Shown here one piece after another: positions 23,125 to 34,101 of a stretch of 64,000 nt of DNA (position 1 is the stretch's first letter; each line of letters opens with the position of its first letter). The stretch comes from Penicillus capitatus. Taxonomy: Eukaryota > Chlorophyta. The notes beneath the pieces were generated by a model, which saw only the letters and a program-made list of their open reading frames with translations, searched no databases and was not told where the DNA came from. Both the position numbers and the translations under genes were made by a program. The DNA is taken from contig OZ287697.1 of assembly GCA_965649825.1 (NCBI GenBank), positions 558,001-622,000 on the forward strand, read 5' to 3'.

Positions 23125-25686
23125 ATGATACGCTTTCACCTTCTACCTATTACCGTGCTTTGGCTGACAGTTTTCGCAGCCGCTCAAGAATTCCATAGCT
23201 ACGGCAACAGCACAGGCTTGTTCGTCGGAGAACTTCATAACGCTGAAACAAATGGGACTCCTCCGCAACACACGGTAGAAAAGCAGGCTCACCAGCCCAA
23301 GCAGAGTGCCTCGGCGAGCAGCGCATCCGACGTTGCAAAACCTAAAAGCCAATTTTCCTCTGGACGACGGGCGCAGTTACCAGAACAGAGTGCCTCGGCG
23401 AGCAGCGCATCCTACGTTACAAGACCTCCTAGGCAGTTTTCTCCAGGACGACGGGTGCAGTTACCAGAACAGAGTGCCTCGGGGAGCAGCGCGTCGTACT
23501 TTGCAGGACCTCCTAGGCAGTCGCAATCACAAGGTTCGCATGTCGTACGTTGTGCAGACGTCAGTTGTGTTTGCAGGATCGGATTGCAAGAGTTCTCCGG
23601 ATGCCGGGCCTTGCGGTCTTATTGAGAAAAGATGGTTCTACAATACGAACACGGCGCAGTGCGAGGAGTTCAGCTACGGCGGCTGTAACGGGAACAGAAA
23701 CAACTACAAAACGTACAAGACTTGCCAGGACATTTGTCTGAATGGTCGGCCGTGTGTTGCTTATCTAAGCAACTTTGCATAACTATGTGTACACAGGTTG
23801 CAAAGGGGATAGATGTGGGGCATCGTCGGGTAAAACGATTGACAGCAGACTGCAAAGAGAATCATCAGTGCCGTCGGAAACTATCGTTCCCGGAGAGACA
23901 GCGCTATCATCAGGAGCGACGACAGACGTCGCGGTTGGCACCCCGACGAAAGGCTTCCCATCATTAAAACTCGGGACGGCAGTGATACCTAAATCGCCAA
24001 AAGCAGCAGATTTTTCATTTCCATCGGACATTAAGCCAGTAACAGCGCCGTCGACGGGAGAAAGTTTGAAGCCATCCGCGCCACAAGCGATATTTGAAAC
24101 CGTCCGAAAGCCGAGCCTCTCAATCCCGTCCGCAGTGCCCTCACCGCCGATCTTTCCAGTACCGTCGACTCCAGCAAAGCCGTCCGCAGTGCCCTCACCG
24201 CCGATCTTTCCAGTACCGTCGACTCCAGCAAAGCCGTCGACAGTGCCCTCGCCGCCGATCTTTCCAGTGCCGTCGACTCCAGCAAAGCCGTCCACAGTGC
24301 CCTCGCCGCCGATCTTTCCAGTGCCGTCGACTCCAGCAAAGCCGTCCGCAGTGCCCTCACCGCCGATCTTTCCAGTGCCGTCGACTCCAGCAAAGCCGTC
24401 CGCAGTGCCCTCACCGCCGATCTTTCCAGTGCCGTCCGTAGTGCCCCCGTTGCCTAGCCTCTCAATCCCATCTACTCCAGCTGAGCCCAGCGAAACGGCG
24501 TCCGACTCGGCGCCCGCAGAGCCCAGTGCCGAATCTTCAGCGTCGGCGCCAGCTGAGCCCAGTGCCGAATCTTCAGCGTCGGCGCCAGCAGAGCCCAGTG
24601 CAACGGCGTCCGACTCGGCACCCGCAGAGCCAAGTGCCGAATCTTCGGCGTCGGCGCCAGCAGAGCCCAGTGCAACGGCGTCCGACTCGGCACCCGCAGA
24701 GCCAAGTGCCGAATCTTCAGCGTCGGCGCCAGCTGAGCCCAGTGCTGAGTCTTCGGCGTCGGCGCCGGCAGAGCCCAGTGCAACGGCGTCCGACTCGGCA
24801 CCCGCAGAGCCAAGTGCCGAGTCTTCGGCGTCGGCGCCCGCAGAGCCCAGTGCCGAATCTTCAGCGTCGGCGCCAGCTGAGCCCAGTGCTGAGTCTTCGG
24901 CGTCGGCGCCGGCAGAGCCCAGTGCAACGGCGTCCGACTCGGCACCCGCAGAGCCAAGTGCCGAGTCTTCGGCGTCGGCGCCCGCAGAGCCCAGTGCCGA
25001 GTCTTCGGCGTCGGCGCCCGCAGAGCCCAGTGTCGAATCTTCAGCGTCGGCGCCAGCAGAGCCCAGTGCAACGGCGTCCGACTCGGCACCCGCAGAGCCA
25101 AGTGCCGAGTCTTCGGCGTCGGCGCCCGCAGAGCCCAGTGCCGAGTCTTCGGCGTCGGCGCCCGCAGAGCCCAGTGCCGAATCTTCAGCGTCGGCGCCAG
25201 CTGAGCCCAGTGCTGAGTCTTCGGCGTCGGCGCCGGCAGAGCCCAGTGCAACGGCGTCCGACTCGGCACCCGCAGAGCCAAGTGCCGAATCTTCGGCGTC
25301 GGCGCCAGCAGAGCCCAGTGCAACGGCGTCCGACTCGGCACCCGCAGAGCCAAGTGCCGAATCTTCAGCGTCGGCGCCAGCTGAGCCCAGTGCTGAGTCT
25401 TCGGCGTCGGCGCCGGCAGAGCCCAGTGCAACGGCGTCCGACTCGGCACCCGCAGAGCCAAGTGCCGAGTCTTCGGCGTCGGCGCCCGCAGAGCCCAGTG
25501 CCGAATCTTCAGCGTCGGCGCCAGCTGAGCCCAGNNNNNNNNNNNNNNNNNNNNNNNNNNNNNNNNNNNNNNNNNNNNNNNNNNNNNNNNNNNNNNNNNN
25601 NNNNNNNNNNNNNNNNNNNNNNNNNNNNNNNNNNGAATGGTAATGATGACGATGACGATGATGGTGGAGGTGGAGGAGATGATTGA
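23125..25686 (+). CDS. Secreted Kunitz-domain protein with long Pro/Ser/Ala repeats (gapped)
   Basis: Three exons: 23125-23533, 23577-23744 and 23797 to the gap; the tail is at 25635-25686. Residues 1-20 are a signal peptide (MIRFHLLPITVLWLTVFAAA). Three imperfect repeats of about 28 residues follow, with QSASASSAS cores. The Kunitz/BPTI domain spans residues 140-190. Its six cysteines (140, 149, 165, 173, 186, 190) have exactly the spacing of BPTI, and FSYGGCNGN is intact. The P1 position after the second cysteine is Gly, not Lys or Arg, so a classic trypsin-inhibitor role is doubtful. Exon 3 encodes six 18-residue proline-rich units and then at least 29 units of 12 residues. After the gap an Asp/Gly-rich tail ends at TGA 25684; the frame across the gap is unknown. 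Kunitz domains are uncommon in algae. Confidence 0.85.
24127..24440 (+). repeat. 54-bp coding tandem repeat, six copies
   Basis: Each unit encodes an 18-residue proline-rich motif containing VPSPPIFPVPSTPAKPS, with an Ala/Thr swap at one site. Copies differ by a few synonymous changes. Confidence 0.9.
24491..25534 (+). repeat. 36-bp coding tandem repeat, 29 units to the gap
   Basis: 1044 bases equal 29 units of 36. Two main 12-residue types alternate irregularly: A (SAESSASAPAEP) and B (SATASDSAPAEP), with single variants SETASD and SVESSA. Because the unit is a multiple of three and stop-free, other frames stay open too. The array runs into the assembly gap, so its true length is unknown. 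Confidence 0.95.
25535..25634. other. Assembly gap of 100 N
   Basis: A run of exactly 100 N, the usual placeholder for a gap of unknown size. It falls inside the 36-bp repeat array, which probably defeated assembly. Confidence 0.99.
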
Positions 25687-27944
25687 TTTCTGTTTGTTTT
25701 TAGCTATCAGTTGTGATTTATCTACTCTGGAATAGAATTTTTTTCTCTGCATGATATTTCATTCGTGTTGTAGCGATTTTTTTTTCATGTTGGTTCGCTG
25801 CTTCTAATCCTTTCCTTTATGTTTCTTTCATGTTGTTCCGTTTTGGTTTTAGTAGCAACTAAGCACTAGGTTACGGATGAAACGCCTAAATAATCTGTAT
25901 CACTTCTGTTGTACATCTGATTTTTTCCTCTGATTGTTGCTGTTTCTGTGTGGACATTGAATATAATAATCTTACTGTTTTAATAAAAGGATCCCTCGGC
26001 TAATTTGACGTGCTGACTTGTAAAACACTTGCATCTTCGGGACGTTTTGTTCATTTGCGATGTTACAGGAACAGACGAGTACGATGATTCTGCCCGAGAA
26101 CGATCTTGATGCATGTTTTTGCGCAACTGTCAGGCTGCGCACAAGTAGCAATCCTCGTTGGGACAGAAATGTCGACATTTCAACTTTTAGGGCCAGACGT
26201 CAGCAACAGGTTTCTCCAGACTGTGTAAGTTACAGATCTTGATAATTGAGGGCGTCGGCGGGCGTAAGCCGTGATAGTGATCGAGTTCCTTTCGCTTTCG
26301 CCGAGATCGACAGCTTCTTTGTGGAGATGTGTAACACTTGCTTTGTCTTTTAAACAAGCTGTGCCTATGTCAATGGAGGATATACATCGAATCGAAAGCA
26401 CGTTCCCCCGCACACATGTCCAGAAGAAACACGTTTGCGAATTCTGTTTAGTCGGAAAACAACAAATAACCATTATGTTTAACGTCTGCGACAGACGGGA
26501 CACTTCGACGCGAAACCTGCAATGCGGAATGCAGAGAGGAGGAATAGGATTGCAAGGTGTGGCGACTGCATCGTTCGGACGCGACTCCGATGAATGGCAG
26601 TATCGAGAGTTTTCATCGACTGGTCATTCTATCTCAAAATCTGCGATTCTTTTGGGCATTCACTTTCTTGTTTTTGCTGACGCCGCGAGTCCCAGACGGA
26701 CTCTTCTGGTGCAAAGTGTTCGCAAACAGCCGTGGGTAGATCAAATGTACAAGCGACAGCGACAAGTGTACACAACGCCGACATCTGGCAACATGACAGA
26801 TAGCAGGAGTGTGTTCTTTGTATGGAAGTTTCAGAATTTGCCAATGAGTCTATTGCGATTTAAAGTACAACTTTCGCCGGATTCACCAAACAAACATTAC
26901 AGTTCGGTTCGATTGTTTCTTTAAGGGATTATTCTTAGCATTGGCGAGATACGAAACATCGGTTAAAAAAGGCCAAGACAGGTTAAAAGCGGGTTCTGAG
27001 TTTTCTTAGATAGAAATTTTTAGAAGCAGACATGCGTGACATCTGCCGCCAATCGGCCGCGAAGCAAGAGCGCTAACAAACGAAAAACGTTAGGCGGTTC
27101 GGGGAAAGGTGTCCTGATGCTCAGAATCGACGTTTTGTACCCGCATGGTGACTCGAATTCCTAGACAGATAAGTCATCATACTCTCAGTGCGAGAGAAAA
27201 GAGGCCCTTCACTGTCCATGAGACCGCCAATTCCGCGCCACAAACGATGCGCATTACCGACCACCAGAAAAGATTGTCGGCAAGATTGTTGTAGCGTGCG
27301 GAAACTTTGTTTTGTTTTAAAAGACAGATGTTTCTCAAAAGACAAACCGTGTTCGAATAACCCCCTTTTATATGCTTTCTTAGCATGACGTTATTCTCTC
27401 GTCATGCCTTACGTAATGATGTTTTCTTCTTTCCAGATTCTTCAGCTTCCTTGATGTGACATTGTCTTTGTCGATGTGACTGTCTTGTCGTGGAAGGGGT
27501 CATGTGCTCGGGGGGGTTATTGGTTTTCTTGTCAGACGAGGACCAAGTGCGTCTGGAGACGCCTTTTCTATGTTTATGGGTACGGGCCTACTCGTCCGAT
27601 TAGGAACTCGGTCATCATGCGAATATTTAATGGGCGATCAGTATCATTCTGGACCTTGCTCCTAAAACTTGTAAAGACTTCCGCTGTTTATCGTTTTCGC
27701 TGTGCGGCCGACCGGCGTGAAGGTAGACGCCATCTTTAACGTTACGCCGGATCCTAGATTTTTGACTCCATTTGATCTGCATGTTCAAGAGTTACACAAT
27801 GGTTTCTCATGACTGTTAGGTGTGAGCGGAGTAAGATGGGACAGATGGGATCGAGGGAACTAGAAGCATCCAGAACCTTCGAATTCATGATTAAATTGAA
27901 CTTGATGGATTGAAACATGTGTCGGAAGGACTGGGGCTGTCACA

Positions 27945-28150
27945 TCATGACTGCCTCGTTGGCTAAGGGTTCTGTCTCCAAAGGGACGCTTAGATGAGGT
28001 TTACGTTAACCTACGGATCCTTTCCCGTGGTCATGATAGGCCGGCGAGTCATCTGTCATATCACCTGTGGCATACAAATACTTGAACGTGGACATTATAC
28101 ACCTTTGCTCTCTAACACGTGAAGCCTTCCATCGACATGGTTTAGGAGCG
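27945..28150. repeat. Diverged direct repeat, copy 1
   Basis: Shares ordered short blocks (CTGCCTCGTT, CTGTCT, GGGACGCT or GGGGCGCT, CACCTGT, ACCTTTGCTCT) with 28610-28815 in the same order and similar spacing. The alignment was made by eye and is approximate. Confidence 0.4.
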
Positions 28151-28609
28151 CTGTTGAACCTCGAAGTTTCCGAATCTTTGTAAGTGTTTGTCCACGCGCT
28201 GATAATCAGTGTTAAAACGCGGTGACGCTAAATTATGGGTCTGGCTAACAATAGGTAAGTACGACTCTTGGTTTTTAGTGAGAAACCATTATGTTGATTT
28301 CGGGAATTAACTTTTCGGAAAAAACCAGTTTGGAAAAATGGATGTGAGCTGACAGTGATGAGATAGATGCATCGTGGACAACCAATGAGGCTATTTTTGT
28401 GTCGCGTTGTCGACGAACGACGCGATTACGACGAAGGCATATTGGTTACAAAGACTACTTTAACGTTCACAAGTTCGGATTTTATACGCGTCAAACGTCA
28501 TATCAATGCGTCTCCGAGGCAACTGTACGAAGGTGGACAAGCTGTTCACTAAAATATTGCTTGTCACGCTCTCGCGTTAATGATCTTCATTTATGTGGTT
28601 TGTCATATC

Positions 28610-28815
28610 GTGTCTGCCTCGTTTTCTCGAGGTGCTGTCTACTAAGGGGCGCTGATAAATGGTTCGCGACATCTCAGAGGTATTTTCTTCTTTCTCTGAG
28701 AGTCGGATGGCTCACCTGTCAAGTCACAATTAGCGTATAAATCGAAGAGTCCGCACATTAAACTACCTTTGCTCTGTAAGCTTGAAAGTCTTCCGCTGAA
28801 TTGTTTCTTTAGCGC
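28610..28815. repeat. Diverged direct repeat, copy 2
   Basis: Partner of 27945-28150. Here the block before ACCTTTGCTCT holds a better TATA-like sequence (GTATAAAT at about 28735). Confidence 0.4.
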
Positions 28816-29051
28816 GGCGTTTCCACGCGACATTGCTCATGTAATAATCATCTGCTTTCCTCGATACATCGTCAGGTCACACTGTTTTCGTCCATCAAGA
28901 CTCCATTTCATTTTGCGAACTATACTTATAATGGATAGAAGCAAGTCGAAGACGGACAATGTATCCACAGTATATTTGCGTTGGATTGTTGAGGGAGGAT
29001 ATGTCTAGCGGGATCAAGACTCGTTCGGCTGTAGTCTTTTGCTCGATCAAT

Positions 29052-29516
29052 CCTTTTGTCCTACTGCAAGGAAGCACGCTCATCGGCGGACTCCTCCAAA
29101 CGGTTCTGGGCGACGCAGCATCGGCCCGGACGATCTTTCTGCATCCATTGACCATTGCTGGGTGGTGTGGACTGACCACCACTGCGCTGAATGCGCTCCC
29201 TGTCGGTAATCTGGACGGCGGTGGAATGATGCTGTCAGCATACGGACTGCGATCTCTCAACGTTTCGTCGGTCTTCACATACGCGGGTCTGGCGTTGGGA
29301 ATCATTGGAAGCTCGCTGGCCTTGCCATTTGGACTGTACATATTGATCTGTGATCGAGAGCCCGAGGTCTACATTCAGAATCAGGTCACACCAACGGAGC
29401 GCACACGGCAATGGATCACTGCGATCTCCATTGTTCTCGCTATTCTCGTGTTGCTTCCGATGGGACTGTTTGATACGAACGACGCGGGTCTGGGTCCGGG
29501 AGGACCTATGATCTAA
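29052..29516 (+). pseudogene. EGY: EGY protease 3' fragment
   Basis: Duplicate of EGY exon 4 from 21585 onward. It lacks the HEAGH zinc motif and all upstream domains, so it cannot be an active protease. The retained motif reads NLDGGGM rather than NLDGGRM. An in-frame ATG at 28959 outside the repeat would give a 185-residue membrane protein, so translation of a truncated product cannot be excluded. The intact gene lies 7.5 kb upstream. Confidence 0.85.
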
Positions 29517-29897
29517 CGGACAAAAAACCTTTCGTAACGTTTTTGCGATTCCTTGAAAAAGAACGCGACCCTATTAAAAACGTATCTTTACGCCATCGAC
29601 ATTCCACCGTCAGTGACGATAGTTTGACCCGTTATGTAAGCCGCAGCAGGATCCATCGCCAGAAATCTCACCAAACCGGCCACCTCCTCTGGAGTTCCAT
29701 ACCTCCCTACACACAACATTCCTCAGCGCCAGTCAGGAGATGGAACAGAATGACTCAGAGCAATCCTGCGACATATTTCTTCCTGCTGCTCCTTGCTAAG
29801 AAGATGCGTCATGTCGGTTACAATGAACCCAGGTGCCACGGCGTTGACGGTGATGTTCCACCTTCCCCACTCTTTAGCGCAGGCTTTGGTCAGACCA
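29052..29897. repeat. 846-bp direct repeat, copy 2
   Basis: Partner of 21585-22430. Here the fabG side continues into the complete gene, whereas the EGY side is truncated. That is the mirror image of copy 1. Confidence 0.95.
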
Positions 29898-30533
29898 ATC
29901 AAGCCTGCCTTGGCCGCTGAGTAGTTGACTTGGCCAATGTTTCCCATTAGTCCAGAAATCGAAGAGATGTTAATGATCCGTCCCTTTTTCTTCTTCGACA
30001 TGATCTTGGTCGCAGCCTGACCCATACAACGTCTGCGCAATCGTTCTGGTCGGACGTCGATCGATACCTGCGTGAGGTAGAAGGCGGACGACAGGTTTGT
30101 TTCGATGACATCCTGCCATTGCTCGGGTTTCATGCGCATCATCAGCGTATCTCTGGTGATGCCTGTCCACAGAGGTCTGCCAATGCCGAAGCATGAAAGT
30201 GATCGCTGCACCTGCGTTGTTCACCAAGACGTCGATTGTCCCCCACTTCTCCACGACCAGCTTCACCATCTCATTTATCTGCTCCCTGTCGCTGACATCC
30301 GCCTTCACCGCGAGCGCAGAACCGCCAGAAGACTCAATGACAGTCGCCACTTCGTCCGCTGCTTCCGACGACGATACGTAATTGACAGCGACCTGGCCAG
30401 TTGCACATCAGATCCCGTCACCCAATCGACGACACAGCACCTTCGCCCCGGCTCCTCCAAGTTCGAGTGCAATTGCTCTGCCAATCCCGCGAGATGCACC
30501 GCTCACCAAACAGACAGGAGGAGCCTCCACTGT
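29588..30533 (-). CDS. fabG: 3-oxoacyl-ACP reductase, plastid type (5' end unresolved)
   Basis: NADPH-dependent reduction of 3-oxoacyl-ACP in type II fatty-acid synthesis. Exons: 30533-30441, 30392-30212, 30162-30068, 30016-29755 and 29706-29588, all in phase. Motifs in order: SGASRGIG for nucleotide binding, LVNNAGITRDTL, the catalytic Ser in INISSISG, then YSAAKAG with catalytic Tyr and Lys, and a final [13 protein letters not shown]. The mature region starts near [12 protein letters not shown], matching the plant chloroplast protein after transit-peptide removal. The codons upstream stay open to about 30700 without an ATG, so a first exon encoding the transit peptide lies upstream and was not located. 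The gene's 3' half is duplicated at 22121-22430. Confidence 0.92.
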
Positions 30534-30913
30534 CAAAAACAGGACCTCCGTCTTCGGACAGTGAGCCGGGAGACGGACCCTGGACGTCAGTTTTGGATGC
30601 TTCCGTCTGGTCTGAGGTTGTCGCTCTAATCTCAGGGATTCTTCGCTTGGTGCTGAGTGTCCTATCTCGATCGAAAGTTGAACGATCTCGCTGTTTCACT
30701 TGATTTGAGACACTGTAGGGTTGACCTAACACGCGATCACAAAATACTCGCACGGCGCATTCGTGCTAAACAACGACGCACATTTAACAGATATCGTCCG
30801 CCGCGTCGCACGGGAAAGAAGTTGTGTTCGCGCCGTAAAGACGGATGAGGAGGACATTGTAGTCGAGATCCTTGAAACGACAGTCAGGTCCTTTCGTTTC
30901 CTTCTTCGACAAA

Positions 30914-33503
30914 ATGTTCTTCTCCGCCACGCTTCTCTGCCGCAAGACCGCTATCGGGGCGCTGTGGTCACCCACACTTACGCAATTTCGTTACTGACTG
31001 TCTTTCTTGCGTAGGATCTTGGCACACGGTAAGCGAATGAGCCGTCATGCCATCTTGGCTATCCACATCGACGACGCCTGGTGAGATACCTTCATCTTGT
31101 GCCGATCGCTGACGACGTTTTCTGAGCTGCAGTCGCAGAATTCAGACGCCCGAGGTGCCGCTTTCTCTCAGACTGCAGAGCATTTTGATCGGTCGGAGAC
31201 CAATACCGGCGCATCTAACCGTCTGATGACGATCGGCACTGCAGGTGGACTGGTCCTTGCGTACAAGAAGCAGCAGGGATATCTCCTCGACGAACTGCGC
31301 AGCTTCACAGTACCTTCTGCCATGCCGCATGACTTAAGAGACAGATGTCTTCTGCAAAGTAGAAGAGGATCAATAACGCATGCGTTGATGCGGACGCTGT
31401 GAATAATCAATTGGTCAAGGAAGCGACGATTTTGCAAGAAAAGTGCGATACAGTGGAGTCGAGAAGAGGTCGATGAGATGGAGATCTTTGTGCAGATTGT
31501 TAGCAGTAACGAATCTGGAATCTGTGGACCAGCGAGTGACCTTACGCATCGGCCCACTAATGCACACTGGCGCGGATCTCTGTCCAGCGTTGCCCCAGGT
31601 ATGTCAAATATGACCTTACTAACTCGACATCGCCGATGAGTGATGCAGAATGTTGATGAGTGGGAAACGGTACCAATTCTTCTTGACTCTGCCATGACAC
31701 CATTGCCTAGTATTCTATGTTCTGAAGTGTATTCATAAAACTATCCGCGAGATGTTTAGATGCTGTTGGTATGGATCCTTTCCTCTTGGATATTGGACAA
31801 AAGATGTCCGCTGGTCCGGATACACAGTATGTTTTTCATCACTCTTTTCATCACTGGGAGGAGTTCTGTCTGGTAACAAGGGGACAGATGCGTGAGGATC
31901 TTGACAAGGAGTTACCTCCATTGCCAGATCTGGAACTTCTAAATGTGGACATGATAAATAATCAAGGAACAGAGCGACCTGGAATGGAGTGGATGCAGAT
32001 TGATGAGCCAGACTTGCCGTACAATGTCACACTTCCACATGCTGACGTGGCAAACGATGTCCGTACTTCTGGACAACCTCCCAGAAAAACCACACCAGTG
32101 TTCAATCGAATTCACTGTCCCCGATGATCCTTTTTGCTTAGACGAGTGATACATCTTCTGAGGAAACGGCTAGACCGTTGAAGTCAAAAAGAAAGAGAAA
32201 ACAGCGATACAGACTCGACAATCCAAACAACATGGTTATCAGTGACAGAGTAAGCAGTCCAGCAAAGGACATCTTAACAAACATATTGTGCAGCGTTATC
32301 GTCAGTGGTTGGACGACATGGAGGATCTGAAGGTCCACAAACCGCGTCGCAAACAGGCCAGATTGCATGAGAACGCGTGCCTGTCTATGCCAGCCACGAT
32401 GCACCAGTCGGGACTCTGGGGTCGTCGTCTGATTCAGATCATCGAGAAACGCTTTGCATTGCACAAAGAGACGAAAACGAGAAAACTTCCACGGAAGAAG
32501 CAAGATACAGTCTTGCTCAATGCAGATTCTGAGAGTTCCATCTTCAAGAACGTCCAAGGTGTTGTGAGTTTCGTCTATTTTGATGCGACGTCATTGCCTG
32601 CAGAGATGTCATCGGTGATGGATATGATCGATCCAGCAGAGGCTCAAATGCACATCCCTCCAGTCCCAGACGAAACGTATGGATTTCAAATGGGTGGAGC
32701 ATCGCAGGGAGAGGCTTCGATTCCATCCCAGATCGACAAGTCCCCTCGCGACATCTCTCTGATTAAGCTGACCGAGAGAACAACAATAGGTTACGTGCTG
32801 CCCTTTCTACTCCAATGACGGCTGCGCATCTCGAAATGGGCAAGACCCCTCCTGGGTCTAGTGTCCATCCACCAAGTAATGGTCCCAAATGCAACAGGAG
32901 CTTTCAAGAAGAGACGAAATGTCTTGTCTCAGATGTACAGGACGGCAGCGATTTGAGTTCATTGAATCTGAGTCGCAGGACGCTGCGGCAAAGCAGTGGC
33001 AATCGAGGCACGCCGGGACTCAGTATTCTTTCCTGTACTCCCTCGTTCACCGAAGCCCCTCTTTTGCCCATCCTCGAAGAAGAACATCAGATTGGAGATG
33101 AGAACACCCATGGACTTCATTTATCATCTAGAACGCCATTACCACCTCCAGCTGTTCATCAGAGTACCTTTGCCGTTATCGAGTGCTTCCCGAGAATTAC
33201 ATAGACAAGTGCCCTTCACTAACGAGCTCTCTGCCGTGGCACAGATGTTTGAGACAGAGACTGGAGGAAGATCAAATAAGAGAACAGCCTACAACATTTT
33301 TCCAGATCTCTTCCCATCTTTCTCGCTTCCAAGTGGCCAAACTCTTCTACCAGCTTTGCGGTATAGTATCCACACACTGTATGATATTCTCTTTATCTGT
33401 TTTGCTTGCTTCTTTGACAGTGATCTCTGCACACGGTTTCGTCAGAGCGGAACAGGTCGGTGCTTTTGAAGACATTACCATCCTCCGCGGGATGCACATG
33501 TGA
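30914..33503 (+). CDS. RAD21: Cohesin kleisin subunit (RAD21/SCC1/REC8 family)
   Basis: At least twelve small exons. The start ATG at 30914 opens MFFSATLLCRKTAIGAL, matching the kleisin N-terminus that binds SMC3. Exons 30914-30963, 31015-31080, 31133-31191 and 31245 onward join in frame to give EVPLSLRLQSILIGGLVLAY, the second half of that domain. The middle is acidic and proline-rich, with the KRKRKQRYRLDNPNNMVISD basic segment typical of the family. The last exons give a winged-helix-like C-terminus (SRFQVAKLFYQLC joined to VRAEQVGAFEDITI) that binds SMC1. The protein closes the cohesin ring in sister-chromatid cohesion. Whether it is the mitotic (RAD21) or meiotic (REC8) form cannot be told, and exon borders near 32760-33230 are uncertain. 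Confidence 0.8.
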
Positions 33504-34101
33504 ATCATTTCATTTCGTTCAGAGCGACATCTCAAACAGAAAACACAGGGAGGGGTTCATTTCATTTGACGATGATCCTTCCATCGTCACGTTATCAGGG
33601 AGTATGTGAACATCTCACAAGTAGAAACCGTTTTTGGGTATACGGTGATTGCATTGTATTAGAGTGAGATGTCGGAGTGAGAGTTTCTTTTTTTACAAAA
33701 ACGATGGCATGTCTATATCCAATTGGCTAAACTTTTGCCTCGGCAGTGGAAGGAGTCTCCGCCGGTTTTCCACTCGCGAAATATTTCCGTCCTCCGTAGA
33801 TCGCCACAGTCCATCCGCCCAATACGGCAAAGACCACCTAATGAGATTCATCCTTTGCAACCGGAAAGAGTCTCTCGCTTCCCGACCGACCTGTTCTTTC
33901 TTCCACTTCGAAGGACTTGTAGGCGCTTCCCAAAAATTGACATACTCTTCATGACCTGGTCATCACGGTCGTTCTTCTGGACAGATCAGTCGTCTCGTGG
34001 CCTACCGGTCGCAAGACCTCTTTTCTGGAATCCGGCCTGCATCCGACGAAGACCTGGCAGTAACACCGTGCGCAACATCTCGTCTCCAATTACGACTGTT
34101 G
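33504..34101. other. Intergenic, possible 5' leader of PDH E1-beta
   Basis: About 0.6 kb with overlapping short ORFs and no family resemblance. In-frame open codons continue upstream of the PDH start without an ATG, so 5' untranslated sequence is likely in the last 100 bases. Confidence 0.45.

Larger units (their letters stand above)
25687..29051. other. Gene-poor, AT-richer stretch after the gap
   Basis: Looks richer in A and T than the flanks. The longest ORF is 26271-26924 (first ATG at 26367, about 185 codons); it has several cysteines but no recognised domain, and I give it little weight. Two weakly similar blocks of about 200 bp (near 27945-28150 and 28610-28815) share a CTGCCTCGTT start and an ACCTTTGCTCT block downstream of TATA-like sequence. 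No tRNA or clear coding family was found. Confidence 0.45.

Noticed and set aside
24491-25534. CRISPR-like array of 36-bp repeats
   Set aside because: Units are directly adjacent with no spacers, they are coding, and the genome is eukaryotic.
24472-25752. Long open frames on the minus strand and in the second plus frame across the repeat array
   Set aside because: They exist because the 36-nt unit has no stop in any frame. They lack starts with family resemblance, contain the N gap, and overlap the supported Kunitz gene with its signal peptide and splice-consistent exons.
26271-26924. 217-codon ORF as a new gene
   Set aside because: Starts at a GTG, with the first ATG 96 bases in, shows no domain or splice context, and lies in an AT-richer gene-poor region. 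Kept only as a remark.
27320-27370. tRNA-like TTCGAA near 27350
   Set aside because: The surrounding bases do not form the T-arm or an acceptor stem, and no A-box lies at the right distance.
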